Shown here: piece after piece, positions 26,296-34,768 of the stretch | How positions within the stretch are numbered: the first letter of the stretch is position 1 | How the letters are laid out: every line of letters begins with the position of its first letter | Origin: Amycolatopsis sp. NBC_01488 | GTDB lineage: Bacteria; Actinomycetota; Actinomycetes; Mycobacteriales; Pseudonocardiaceae | Assembly (NCBI RefSeq): GCF_036227105.1 | Contig: NZ_CP109434.1 | Coordinates: 4,993,001 to 5,057,000 of the forward strand | Direction: 5' to 3' | Length of the DNA stretch: 64,000 bases | Notes under the pieces: model-generated | The model's input: the letters and a program-made list of their open reading frames with translations, nothing else | Database searches by the model: none | What the model was told of the DNA's origin: nothing | Made by a program: the position numbers and the translations under genes

Positions 26296-27758
26296 TCCGT
26301 CTTCTCCACCTCGACGCCGGAGCCGGGCGCGCGGTTCAGCGCGGAGTGCCGCCGGCTGTATAGGAAGTAGATGACCATGCCGATGACGAACCAGACGGCG
26401 AACCGCAGCCACGTCACCGGCTGCAGGAACGTGATCAGCCAGATCGAGAACACGACGCCGATCGCCGGCACCACCGGCATGCCCGGCGTCTTGAACGTCC
26501 GGTTCAGGTTCGGCTGCTTGTAGCGCAGCACGATCACCGCGACGCAGACGACGACGAACGCGAGCAGGATGCCGATGTTCGTCAGCTCGGCCGCCTCGCC
26601 GATCGGCAGCACCCCGGCGATGATCGCGGACGCGCCGCCGAGGATCCACGTCATCCGGCTCGGCACCTGGCGCTTGGGGTTGGTCTTGCCGAACCACGGC
26701 GGGAGCAGCCCGTCGCGGCTCATCGAGTAGCCGACGCGGGTGGCGCCCATCAGGAACGTGAACAGCACAGTGAGGATGCCGATGATGGCGCCGATCGCGA
26801 TCACCGTGGCCAGCCCGGAGAGCCCGACCGACTTGAACGCCGTCGAGAAGCCGCTCTTCGGGTCGATCTCGGTGTACTTCTGCATGCCGGTCAGCACCAG
26901 GCAGGCCAGCACGTACAGCACCATCGAGATGGCCAGCGAGTACAGGATCGCCTTCGGCATGTGCCGCTGCGCGTCCTTGGACTCCTCGGCGGCCGTCGAC
27001 ATCGCGTCGTAGCCGAAGACGGCGAAGAACACCGTGGCCGCGCCGGTCACCGCGCCGCCGAAGCCCGCGGGCGCGAACGGCGTGTAGTTGCCGGTCTTGA
27101 CGTAGAAGAAGCCGACCAGGATGACCACCAGCACGATCAGGACCTTGATCCCGACCATCGCCGTCTCGAACCGGGCGGCGCTGCGGATGCCGCGGTTGAG
27201 CAGGTACGCGATCAGCAGGCACAGCAGCGCCGCGAACAGGTCGACCTTGTGGCCCGGCCCGGTGCCGGGCGCGCCGAGCATCCACGCCGGCAGGTCCAGG
27301 CCGAGCTGGCCGAGCAGGAAGCTGAAGTAGCCGGAGATGCCGATCGCCACCACCGACACGATCGCGGTGTACTCCAGCAGCAGGTCCCAGCCGATGAACC
27401 AGCCGACGACCTCGCCGAGCACGGCGTACCCGTAGGTGTAGGCCGAACCGGCCTTCGGGATCAGGCCCGCGAACTCGGCGTAGGAGAACGCGGCCGCGGC
27501 GCTCGCGACACCCGCGATGAGGAACGAGATCAGCACGGCCGGGCCGACGCCGGGGATGCCCGCCGAGGCGTCGCCGTGCGCGACGCTGCCGGCGAGGGCG
27601 AAGATCCCGGCGCCGATGATGCCGCCGATGCCGATGGCAGTCAGCTGCCACAGGCCCAAGGTGCGGTTCAGGCCACCGCTTTCCGAGGTGTCCTGGATCT
27701 GGTCGATCGGCTTGCGCCGGAAGATGCCGGAGCTGGGGCCCAGGCTTGGAGCGGACAT
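26292..27758 (-). CDS. APC superfamily amino-acid permease (cationic amino acid transporter-like)
   Basis: A 488-residue membrane protein with about 12 helices. The N-terminus LGLWQLTAIGIGGIIGAGIFALAG is the substrate-binding helix 1 of the APC fold, followed by FSYAEFAGLIPKAGSAYTYGYAVLGEVVGWFIGWDLLLEY. It matches the bacterial CAT/YfnA-type permeases. The exact amino acid is not predictable. It stands alone, convergent with the nitronate monooxygenase gene. Confidence 0.9.
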   Translation of the reverse strand: MSAPSLGPSSGIFRRKPIDQIQDTSESGGLNRTLGLWQLTAIGIGGIIGAGIFALAGSVAHGDASAGIPGVGPAVLISFLIAGVASAAAAFSYAEFAGLIPKAGSAYTYGYAVLGEVVGWFIGWDLLLEYTAIVSVVAIGISGYFSFLLGQLGLDLPAWMLGAPGTGPGHKVDLFAALLCLLIAYLLNRGIRSAARFETAMVGIKVLIVLVVILVGFFYVKTGNYTPFAPAGFGGAVTGAATVFFAVFGYDAMSTAAEESKDAQRHMPKAILYSLAISMVLYVLACLVLTGMQKYTEIDPKSGFSTAFKSVGLSGLATVIAIGAIIGILTVLFTFLMGATRVGYSMSRDGLLPPWFGKTNPKRQVPSRMTWILGGASAIIAGVLPIGEAAELTNIGILLAFVVVCVAVIVLRYKQPNLNRTFKTPGMPVVPAIGVVFSIWLITFLQPVTWLRFAVWFVIGMVIYFLYSRRHSALNRAPGSGVEVEKTD

Positions 27759-27851
27759 CTTCGTCTCCCGAACGTCGCGGTGGACGGGCCCGGATCACGG
27801 GCCCAACCGGGGAACCTACCGCCAACTCCGCGCGGGTACAGCCTGAGCGCG

Positions 27852-28895
27852 TCAGCCCGCCGCGGTGTCCTCGCCCACGGCCTCCGACGCCGTCGCGACG
27901 GCCCGCTTGGCCTGGGTGGTCCGGACCGCGCTCGCCGCGAAGTAGGTGAGCAGCTCCGCGATCTCCACCGGGTCGTCCAGCTGCGGGCAGTGCCCCCAGT
28001 CCTCGCGGACGAGCAGCCGGCTGTGCGGCACCAGCGTGTGCAGCTGCCGCCCGGACGCCGCGGTCACGAGCTTGTCCTTGCCGCACGCGACGACCAGCAG
28101 CGGCACCTTCACCGACTCGAGCCGGTAGGCGTCGGCGAGCTCCGCGACGAGCTGCCGGGCCTGCTCGAGGCGGGTCTTGGTCGCGCGGTAGTCGGGGAAC
28201 AGCGCGGTGAAGCGCTGCACCTGCGTCGCGTCGGCCGCGCCCGAGTCGGCGTAGAGCAGCCGCGGGACGACCTGCTCGGCGACCTTGCGCACCAGGAACC
28301 CCGGCACCGGCACGGGCAGCGCCGAGTACAGCCGCAGCGGCAGCGGGTAGCGCGCCATGGTCCGGATCAGCCACGAGTCGACGAACCCGGGCGCGGCGAT
28401 CGAGACGACGCCCGAGATCGGCAGGCGGCTGTTTTGCGCCGCGCGCAGGCTCATCGTGCCGCCGAGGGAGTTGCCGGCCAGCACGACCGAGCCGAGCACG
28501 GCCTGTTCGCGGACGACGGCGGTGGTGAACGCGTCGAGCTGCGGCAGCATCGGGCCGGGCCGCAGCGGCTGCGCGTCCCCGAACCCGGGCAGATCGACCG
28601 CGGCCGCCGGGATCCCGGCGGCCGCGAGCTGCTCGAGAGCGGGACGCCACGTGTCGGCGCTGTCGCAGTAGCCGTGCAGCAGCACCAGGCGCGGCGCGGA
28701 CGGCCGGACCTGGGGCGTGGCCGCGCGCCTGCGCAGGGAGCGACGGGGGAGGTCCGGGTCCGCGACGACCTCCCCGACCTCCAGGACGCGGGTGCGGACA
28801 CCGGCGTAGCGCCGGAAGGAGACCCGGATCGGGTCCGGGTCGCTGCTGGACCGGCCGCCCGGTCCAGCCGAGGCAGGCCGCTTCGTCGCGGTCAT
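27852..28895 (-). CDS. Alpha/beta hydrolase
   Basis: A 347-residue hydrolase. LVLLHGYCDSADTWRPALEQL holds the oxyanion HG. The nucleophile elbow is VLAGNSLGGTMSLRAA (G-N-S-L-G), and the terminal histidine is in REDWGHCPQLDDP. A cap region lies between. I took the ATG at 28895; an ATG eight codons earlier (28919) is equally open. No signal peptide. The substrate is unknown. Confidence 0.82.
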   Translation of the reverse strand: MTATKRPASAGPGGRSSSDPDPIRVSFRRYAGVRTRVLEVGEVVADPDLPRRSLRRRAATPQVRPSAPRLVLLHGYCDSADTWRPALEQLAAAGIPAAAVDLPGFGDAQPLRPGPMLPQLDAFTTAVVREQAVLGSVVLAGNSLGGTMSLRAAQNSRLPISGVVSIAAPGFVDSWLIRTMARYPLPLRLYSALPVPVPGFLVRKVAEQVVPRLLYADSGAADATQVQRFTALFPDYRATKTRLEQARQLVAELADAYRLESVKVPLLVVACGKDKLVTAASGRQLHTLVPHSRLLVREDWGHCPQLDDPVEIAELLTYFAASAVRTTQAKRAVATASEAVGEDTAAG

Positions 28896-29032
28896 GACTT
28901 CAGAATAGCTTGCGACCATTGGGTTTTGGTCGAATTCAGGTGCTAACGACCAGATCTCGAGTTGAGTACGTTGGAGATTCACCAGATGCCGAGCCGGGCG
29001 GAACAAGGCGATCCGCCCAGCTCAGCGGGGGT

Positions 29033-30007
29033 CTAGCGGGTGAAGACGATCTTGCCGGCCGTGTCGCCGTCGAGCATCGCCTGGAACCCCTTAGGGGCCT
29101 CGGCGAAGGGCAGCTCGGCACCGATCTGGGGCCGTACCCCGGTCAGGTCCAGGTAGGCGAGCAGGTCCGCCAGCTCGTCGCGGGTGCCCATCGTCGAGCC
29201 GGCGACGCGCAGCTGGAGGAAGAAGACCCGCTGCAGCTCCGCGTTCGCGTCCGGGCCGCTGGTCGAGCCGGAGACGACGATGATCCCGCCCGGCTTGAGC
29301 GACTTCACCGAGTGTGACCAGGTCGCCTTGCCGACCGTCTCGAACACGGCGTCGACGCGCTCGGGCAGCCGCGCGCCCGACTCGAACGTCTGGTGCGCGC
29401 CGAGGCTCGCGGCGAGCGCGCGCTTCTCCTCGGTGCGGCCGGTGACCCAGACCCGGAACCCGGCCGCGCGGCCGAGTTGCACCAGCGCCGTCGAGACGCC
29501 GCCGGAGGCGCCCTGCACGAGCATCGTCTGGCCCGGCCGCAGACCCGACTTCACGAAGAGCATCCGGTAGGCGGTCAGCCAGGCCGTGCCCATGGTGGCG
29601 GCCTCGGCGAAGCTGAGCGCGGCGGGCTTCGGGACGACGTTGCGGGCCGGCACGACGACCTGGTCGGCGAAGGTGCCCTGGTGCTTCTCGGTGAGCAGCG
29701 TCCGCTTCGGGTCGAGGGTGTCGTCACCCTGCCAGCCCGGTGCGTTGATCACCGAGTGGACGACGACCTCGGAGCCGTCGTCGAGGGTTCCCGCGCCGTC
29801 GCAGCCGAGGATCATCGGGAACTGGTCGGGCTTGATCCCGACGCCGCGGAGCGTCCAGAGGTCGTGCATGTTGAGGCTGGCCGCCTTGACGTGCACACGG
29901 ACCCAGCCGTCGGGCACGTCGGGGTCGGGTCGCTCGCCCACGACGAGCGAGTCCAGCGGGCTTTCGGCGTTGGGTTCCTGCGCGTACACGGCGAACATGT
30001 CCTGCAA
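29033..30007 (-). CDS. Zinc-type alcohol dehydrogenase/quinone oxidoreductase family protein
   Basis: A 324-residue medium-chain reductase. The N-terminal domain has RVHVKAASLNMHDLWTLRGVG and ILGCDGAGTLDDG. The NADPH Rossmann part has MLVQGASGGVSTALVQLGRAAGFRVWVTG. The structural-zinc cysteine cluster is absent, as in quinone oxidoreductase-type members. The start is either the TTG at 30007, with AGGGG seven bases upstream, or the ATG at 29998. The substrate is unknown. Confidence 0.82.
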   Translation of the reverse strand: MQDMFAVYAQEPNAESPLDSLVVGERPDPDVPDGWVRVHVKAASLNMHDLWTLRGVGIKPDQFPMILGCDGAGTLDDGSEVVVHSVINAPGWQGDDTLDPKRTLLTEKHQGTFADQVVVPARNVVPKPAALSFAEAATMGTAWLTAYRMLFVKSGLRPGQTMLVQGASGGVSTALVQLGRAAGFRVWVTGRTEEKRALAASLGAHQTFESGARLPERVDAVFETVGKATWSHSVKSLKPGGIIVVSGSTSGPDANAELQRVFFLQLRVAGSTMGTRDELADLLAYLDLTGVRPQIGAELPFAEAPKGFQAMLDGDTAGKIVFTR

Positions 30008-30057
30008 CGTACCGCCCCTGGCACGCGGGGGCAGCAGAGCGCGCGTAGGCTCACACC

Positions 30058-30261
30058 GTGTTCAACGGGCTTGCCGACTGGTGGGACGGGGTCGAGCTGT
30101 GGCTCGCCCAGGCGTGGTTCCCGGTCCAGTTCGTGCTGGTCATGGTGGTCGTCGTGCCGCTGTGCCTGGCCGCCGCGTGGGTGCTCGACAAGCTCGTCGG
30201 GCTCTTCGCCCACTGGCTCGCCCCGGGGCGTGACGACGACCGCTCCGACACCCCGTCCTAG
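30058..30261 (+). CDS. Small membrane protein upstream of the RNase gene
   Basis: A 67-residue protein, not recognised. It has one strong hydrophobic helix (FPVQFVLVMVVVVPLCLAAAWVLDKLVGLF, about residues 21-50), an aromatic amphipathic N-terminus (ADWWDGVELWLAQAW), and a charged tail. The GTG start lies 11 bases before the next gene's region and is co-directional with the RNase and barstar genes, so it may be part of that unit. Function unknown. Confidence 0.6.
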   Translation: MFNGLADWWDGVELWLAQAWFPVQFVLVMVVVVPLCLAAAWVLDKLVGLFAHWLAPGRDDDRSDTPS

Positions 30262-30272
30262 GCTGGCGCACC

Positions 30273-30734
30273 ATGTTCAACCGAAGGCGGATCACCGCCG
30301 CGCTGATCGGTCTCCTCGTGCTGGTGCTGGGGGGCTGGCTGGTCAAGGACGTCCTCAGCGGCGGCTCTCCCGCCGCGGCCCCGGCGCCCAGTTCGTCGGC
30401 GAACGCGCCCGCGAAGGGCGGCGCGGCCGTGCCGGGCGCCGACTCCGGGTTGCCGGTGAAGGCGCTTTCCACGCTGCCGCCGCAGGCCGGGGACACGTGG
30501 AAGCTCATCCAAAAGGGCGGCCCGTACCCGTATCCGCGCAACGACGACGTCGTGTTCGACAACCGCGAGAAACGGTTGCCCGCCAAGAAGTCCGGCTACT
30601 ACCACGAGTACACCGTGAAGACGCCGGGCAGCGCCGACCGCGGCGCGCGGCGGCTGATCACGGGGCAGGCGCACGAGCTGTACTACACCGGCGACCACTA
30701 CGCGTCGTTCGTCGTCGTGGACCCGGCTCGATGA
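30273..30734 (+). CDS. Secreted or membrane-anchored guanyl-specific ribonuclease (RNase Sa-like)
   Basis: A 153-residue microbial RNase. An N-terminal basic patch and a hydrophobic helix (about residues 9-27) form a signal or anchor, followed by a Pro/Ala/Ser linker. The catalytic domain starts near residue 64. GYYHEYTVKTPGS has the base catalyst Glu112, ADRGARRLITG has Arg123, and YYTGDHYASFVVVD has the acid His142. These line up with Glu54, Arg65 and His85 of RNase Sa. No cysteine is present, so the RNase Sa disulfide is missing. The stop overlaps the barstar start as ATGA. Confidence 0.9.
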   Translation: MFNRRRITAALIGLLVLVLGGWLVKDVLSGGSPAAAPAPSSSANAPAKGGAAVPGADSGLPVKALSTLPPQAGDTWKLIQKGGPYPYPRNDDVVFDNREKRLPAKKSGYYHEYTVKTPGSADRGARRLITGQAHELYYTGDHYASFVVVDPAR

Positions 30735-31099
30735 GCGCCTCGGAGCAGGCGAAGGCCGCCGCGGAAGCGGCCTTCGCGAGGGGCGCGTACCCGCACCTGG
30801 TGAACTCGCGCCCGACCGTGGACAAGGCCAGCACGCTGAGCGCGTTCGCCGACGCACTGTCCTTTCCGGACTACTTCGGCCACAACCTCGACGCGCTCTA
30901 CGACTGCCTGACCGACCTTTCCTGGCTGCCGCAGGGCGAGCACGTGCTGATCTGGCCGGGCTCGGAGGCACTGCGCACGGCCGAACCCAAGACGTACCTG
31001 GCGATCCGCAGCGTGCTTTCCGACGCGCAGCGCGCGCTCGGCCCGAGCGGCCGCAGCGCCGGTTCGTGGCGGCTCACGGTCGTGCTGCCGGACGCCTGA
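30731..31099 (+). CDS. Barstar family ribonuclease inhibitor
   Basis: A 122-residue intracellular inhibitor. It contains the barstar core TLSAFADALSFPDYFGHNLDALYDCLTDLSWLPQGEHVLIW, with the acidic DALYDCLTD helix that fills the RNase active site. The gene overlaps the RNase stop by four bases, so enzyme and inhibitor are made together. This protects the cell from RNase that has not been exported. Confidence 0.9.
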   Translation: MSASEQAKAAAEAAFARGAYPHLVNSRPTVDKASTLSAFADALSFPDYFGHNLDALYDCLTDLSWLPQGEHVLIWPGSEALRTAEPKTYLAIRSVLSDAQRALGPSGRSAGSWRLTVVLPDA

Positions 31100-31117
31100 G
31101 CCGCCACGCCGGGAACG

Positions 31118-31891
31118 TCAGTCCTGGGGGACCCAGTTCGGCTTGCGCTTCTGGGTGAAGGCCAGGATGCCCTCCTGGCCTTCTTCGCTCGCGAAGAACT
31201 TCGCCGACAGCCCGAGCATCTCCTCGAAACCCTCCGACGGCGTCGCGGGGCGGGGACGGCTCAGCAGCGCCTTCGTCTCAGCCAGCGCCGTCGGGCCACC
31301 CGCCGCCAGTGCCTTGACGAACCGCGCGACCTCGGCGTCCAGTTCGGCCGCGGGCACCGCCGAGTTCAGCAGGCCGATCTCCACCGCGCGGCGCGCGTCG
31401 AACGTGTCGCCGGTGAGGAACAGCTCGTGCGCCGCGCGGGGGTTGAGGCGGGGCAGGACCGTCAGGGAGATGACCGCCGGGACGACGCCGATGCGGACCT
31501 CCGAGAACGCGAACGTCGCTTCCGACACCGCCACGGCGATGTCACACGCCGCCACCATGCCGATGCCGCCGGCGCGCGCGGGGCCGGCCACGCGCGCGAC
31601 CACCGGCTTCGGGCTGGTCCACAGCTGCTCGAGGATCTTCGGGAACTCGTTCACGCCCTGGTCGCCCGCGCCGGCGCCGCGGGCCTCCTTGAGGTCCATC
31701 CCCGCGCAGAACACCGGGCCCGTGTGAGTCAGCACGACGACGCGCACGGCGTCGTCCGCGGCGGCCTTGGCGAGCGAGTCCGACAGTTCGCGCCGCAGCT
31801 GCGCCGAAAGCGCGTTGCGGTTGTGCGGGGAGTCCAGGGTGATCGTGGCGGTGCCGCCCACCACGTCGTAGTGCACCAGTTCGTCAGCCAT
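31118..31891 (-). CDS. Enoyl-CoA hydratase/isomerase (crotonase) family protein
   Basis: A 257-residue crotonase-fold protein. ATITLDSPHNRNALSAQLRREL and PVFCAGMDLKEARG give the CoA-binding oxyanion loop. VAGPARAGGIGMVAACDIAVA is the active-site helix region. The two catalytic glutamates of hydratase are not found at their usual places (GGIGM in place of GGCEL, and VGVVPAVISL without the expected Glu), so another reaction in the family is likely. The ATG at 31891 is chosen. It is separate from its neighbours. Confidence 0.82.
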   Translation of the reverse strand: MADELVHYDVVGGTATITLDSPHNRNALSAQLRRELSDSLAKAAADDAVRVVVLTHTGPVFCAGMDLKEARGAGAGDQGVNEFPKILEQLWTSPKPVVARVAGPARAGGIGMVAACDIAVAVSEATFAFSEVRIGVVPAVISLTVLPRLNPRAAHELFLTGDTFDARRAVEIGLLNSAVPAAELDAEVARFVKALAAGGPTALAETKALLSRPRPATPSEGFEEMLGLSAKFFASEEGQEGILAFTQKRKPNWVPQD

Positions 31892-31934
31892 GACCGACAC
31901 CCTTGCACACTCCCCACACGTGACCGGTGTTACG

Positions 31935-31973
31935 CGGGCCACCCCGCGGGCCGGCGACCCCCGGGGTGGCCCG
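31935..31973 (-). terminator. 12-bp hairpin after the secreted-protein gene
   Basis: CGGGCCACCCCG pairs perfectly with CGGGGTGGCCCG over a 15-base loop. It begins six bases past the stop of the 31979 gene, and the same hairpin lies upstream of the enoyl-CoA hydratase gene. Confidence 0.6.
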
Positions 31974-31978
31974 GACGG

Positions 31979-32608
31979 TCAGCCGATGGTCGTCGTGGTG
32001 AAGACCGGGCTGGGGTTGGGGAAGCAGGCCGTCGGCGCGGTGATGTCGCCGATGATCGTGCTCGCCACCGCCTTGAACGTCAGGCCGGGGTCGCTGTAGC
32101 TGGTGCCGGACAGCTTCGTCTCGATCGTGCCCGACTGGCCGGCGGTCAGGTGCGCCGTGACGGTGGGCAGCTCGAAGGTGGCGCCGCCGGCGATCGGGCC
32201 GGGGAAGCTCAGGGTCGCGACGCCGTCCGCCACGGCGATGGTCGGTGCCGTGTCGCCGAGGCCGGAGCCGCCGGTGAGGTCGGCGCCGACGTAGGTGGAG
32301 TTCGCCGGGATCGGGAACTTCAGCGCGAACGTGTTGATGTTCTTGACCTTGTTGCCGCTCACGTCACTCGGGACGGTGTTCGGCGCCGGGTCGATGACGA
32401 CGTCGAACGCGCCGCCGGGCGCGACCGTGGCGGGCGCCGTGACGTCGGTGTCCTGGTTCAGCGACACCTGCTGCGGCCCGACGATCGGGGCGTCGGCCCG
32501 GCAGTCGAAGGTGACCGTGGTGGCCGCCGAGGCCGGGGCGGCGAGAGCGAGGGGCAGGGCCGCGACCGCGACCAGGACGCCGAGCTGGGAAAGGTGAAGT
32601 GCTTTCAC
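31979..32608 (-). CDS. Secreted beta-rich protein, unknown function
   Basis: A 209-residue exported protein. A signal peptide (MKALHLSQLGVLVAVAALPL, then ALAAPASAAT) ends near residue 29. The mature part is rich in Thr, Val, Gly and Ala, looks like immunoglobulin-type or beta-sandwich repeats, and has two cysteines (TFDCRAD near its start, TACFPNP near its end) that could join. A related secreted family is found in actinobacteria and is sometimes labelled cyclase without basis. The 3' end has a strong hairpin. Confidence 0.75.
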   Translation of the reverse strand: MKALHLSQLGVLVAVAALPLALAAPASAATTVTFDCRADAPIVGPQQVSLNQDTDVTAPATVAPGGAFDVVIDPAPNTVPSDVSGNKVKNINTFALKFPIPANSTYVGADLTGGSGLGDTAPTIAVADGVATLSFPGPIAGGATFELPTVTAHLTAGQSGTIETKLSGTSYSDPGLTFKAVASTIIGDITAPTACFPNPSPVFTTTTIG

Positions 32609-32737
32609 TTGTATCCACCTACCTGCGGTTTTAGAGGGGAGGAACGAAAGCCGCGCAGCGCTTAGAGAGTTACCGGCAAGTTAACTAGCGCGTCAAGGAT
32701 TTACCGTTCCCATGCGCGCAGCGTCACCAGAAATGTG

Positions 32738-32759
32738 AAAAAGACTCGCCTTTTGGCGG
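32738..32759 (-). terminator. Weak intrinsic terminator after the chelatase gene
   Basis: On the minus strand a short CGCC-AAAA-GGCG hairpin is followed within two bases by TTTTT. It closes the sulfate assimilation operon. The stem is only four to five pairs. Confidence 0.4.
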
Positions 32760-32771
32760 TGTCACCGCGAC

Positions 32772-33509
32772 CTACGCGTACTGGCGGAGCAATCCGCTCA
32801 TCGCGGTGGCGTAGCGGCTGATGACGACGTCGGCGACGCGGGGATCGTCGGCGAGCGGCGCCGCGAGGAACGCGCGGGGATCGGCCTCGCGGGCCAGCCG
32901 CCCGATGCGGTCCGGCAGCAGACCCGGCGCGAGGAACCACGACGCCACGACCAGGTGCCGCACGCCGCGGGCGCGCAACCGGGCGGCCGCCGCCGGGATG
33001 TCCGGCTGGGCGGCGGACGCAAATGCCTCGCTCACCGGAACACCCAGCCGCTCTTCCCACCGCGCGGCCAGAGAGGCGACGACCGCGTTCGCCGAAGCGT
33101 TGGACGACCCGACCGCGCTGAGCAGCACGCCCGTCCCACGCCGGCGCGGTGCGGACGCCAGCCGGTCCAAGGCCACCGCCTCCAGCGCCGGGTCGGCGCC
33201 CAGCACGTCCGACACCGTCACCGTGAAGCCCGGGCACGACGACACGACCTGGTCGATCAGCGCCGGCAGGTCGACCCGGGCGTGGAACGCGCTGCCCAGC
33301 AGCAGCGGCACCACGACCGCCGTCCGGTGGCCGTCCGCGTACAGCTCCCGCAGCACGTCGGTGATCCGCGGCTCCGAGAGGTCCAAAAAGGACTCGTGCA
33401 CCGAAAGACCCGGCGCCTGGGCGCGCACGACGTCGACGAGTGCCCGCACGGTCTCGGCCGAGCGGGGGTCACGACTGCCGTGCGCGACGGCGACCAGGGG
33501 CGGCGTCAC
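32772..33509 (-). CDS. sirB: Sirohydrochlorin chelatase (CbiX/SirB type)
   Basis: A 245-residue chelatase that puts iron into sirohydrochlorin to make siroheme, the cofactor of the sulfite reductase in the same operon. It has two related halves: LVAVAHGSRDPRSAETV (metal-binding His) with VVVPLLLGSAFHARVDLPA, and VLLSAVGSSNASANAVV with LVVASWFLAPGLLPDRI. The GTG start overlaps the cysN stop as GTGA. Mycobacteria have the same gene beside their sulfite reductase. Confidence 0.88.
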   Translation of the reverse strand: MTPPLVAVAHGSRDPRSAETVRALVDVVRAQAPGLSVHESFLDLSEPRITDVLRELYADGHRTAVVVPLLLGSAFHARVDLPALIDQVVSSCPGFTVTVSDVLGADPALEAVALDRLASAPRRRGTGVLLSAVGSSNASANAVVASLAARWEERLGVPVSEAFASAAQPDIPAAAARLRARGVRHLVVASWFLAPGLLPDRIGRLAREADPRAFLAAPLADDPRVADVVISRYATAMSGLLRQYA

Positions 33510-34768
33510 GAGAAGCGCTCACCCACCAGGCCCGCGGCGAGGGTGTCGCCGTCCTTCGGCTCGATCACCAGGAACGCACCGGTGCGCGGGCTGACGCCGT
33601 AGTCGTCGACACCCAGCTCCTCGGCCAGCCGCAACGTGACCAGCCCGATGTCGTTCAGCTCCAGGGAAGCCGGCGAGTCCACACTGGACAGCTGCTGCTC
33701 GTCGAACCGCGCGTGCAGCTCGCCGACCAGCGCCTGCACCGTGCGCGCGCCGTGCTTGACCAGGACCCGCGCCCCGGTTTTCAGCGGCTTCGACGACAGC
33801 CAGCACAGCGTGCCGGTGATCTCGTCGGTGACCCGCGGCGGTGCGTCCGCGGCGGCGATCAGGTCGCCGCGGGAGATGTCGATGTCGTCGGTGAGCAGCA
33901 GCGTCACCGACGTCCCGGCGCCGGCCTCGTCGAGGGGGCCGTCGGCGGTGTCGATGCGCTCGATCCGGCTGCGGATGCCCTGCGGCAGCACGACGATCTC
34001 GTCGCCCGGGCGGACCGTGCCCGCGGCGATCTGGCCCGCGTAGCCGCGGTAGTCGGGGTACTCCGGCGTACGGGGGCGGATCACGTACTGCACCGGGAAC
34101 CGCAGTGCCGAGTCGTGCGGGTCGGGCGCGACCGGCACGTCCTCCAGGTGCTCCAGCAGGCTGGGGCCGGAGTACCACGGCGTCCGCTCGGAGCGCGTCG
34201 CGACGTTGTCGCCTTCCAGCGCCGAGACCGGGATCGCGAGCACCGAGCCTTGCGGGTAGCCCAGCGTTTCGGCGTGCGAAGCGAACTCCTTCGCGATCAC
34301 CGTGAACGTCGCCTCGTCGTAGTCGACCAGGTCGATCTTGTTCACCGCCAGCACCAGCTGCGGCACACCCAGCAGGGCCAGCACGGCCGCGTGCCGCCGG
34401 GTCTGCTCGATGACGCCCTTGCGCGCGTCGACCAGCAGCACGGCCAGTTGCGCGGTCGACGCGCCGGTCACCGTGTTGCGCGTGTACTGCACGTGCCCGG
34501 GTGTGTCGGCCAGCACGAACGACCGCTTAGGCGTCGCGAAGTACCGGTAGGCGACGTCGATCGTGATGCCCTGCTCACGCTCCGAGCGCAGGCCGTCGAC
34601 GAGCAGCGACAGGTCCGGTGTGGACAGTCCCTTGTCGACGGACGCGCGCGTGACGGCGTCGAGCTGGTCGGCGAGCACCGATTTCGTGTCGTAGAGCAGC
34701 CGGCCGACCAACGTGGACTTTCCGTCGTCCACGCTCCCGGCCGTGGCCAGGCGAAGCAGCGAACTCAT
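33506..34768 (-). CDS. cysN: Sulfate adenylyltransferase subunit 1 (GTPase)
   Basis: A 420-residue EF-Tu-like GTPase that powers APS formation by CysD. The P-loop GSVDDGKS lies at residues 11-18, then SEREQGITIDVAYRYF, DTPGH and NKIDLVDYD. The beta-barrel domains follow. There is no fused APS kinase (CysC) domain after residue 420, and no cysC is seen in the operon. With an APS-type CysH this is expected. The ATG overlaps the cysD stop by one base. Confidence 0.95.
   Translation of the reverse strand: MSSLLRLATAGSVDDGKSTLVGRLLYDTKSVLADQLDAVTRASVDKGLSTPDLSLLVDGLRSEREQGITIDVAYRYFATPKRSFVLADTPGHVQYTRNTVTGASTAQLAVLLVDARKGVIEQTRRHAAVLALLGVPQLVLAVNKIDLVDYDEATFTVIAKEFASHAETLGYPQGSVLAIPVSALEGDNVATRSERTPWYSGPSLLEHLEDVPVAPDPHDSALRFPVQYVIRPRTPEYPDYRGYAGQIAAGTVRPGDEIVVLPQGIRSRIERIDTADGPLDEAGAGTSVTLLLTDDIDISRGDLIAAADAPPRVTDEITGTLCWLSSKPLKTGARVLVKHGARTVQALVGELHARFDEQQLSSVDSPASLELNDIGLVTLRLAEELGVDDYGVSPRTGAFLVIEPKDGDTLAAGLVGERFS

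Noticed and set aside
27780..27806. GGGCCC-rich inverted repeat before the APC permease gene
   Set aside because: GGGCCC is self-complementary and common in this composition. I see no further support for a hairpin or operator.
23245..28650. A very long open frame on the minus strand (about 1,800 codons)
   Set aside because: It runs across several well-supported genes on both strands, has Arg/Gly/Pro-rich composition and no domain. It is a result of high GC, not a gene.
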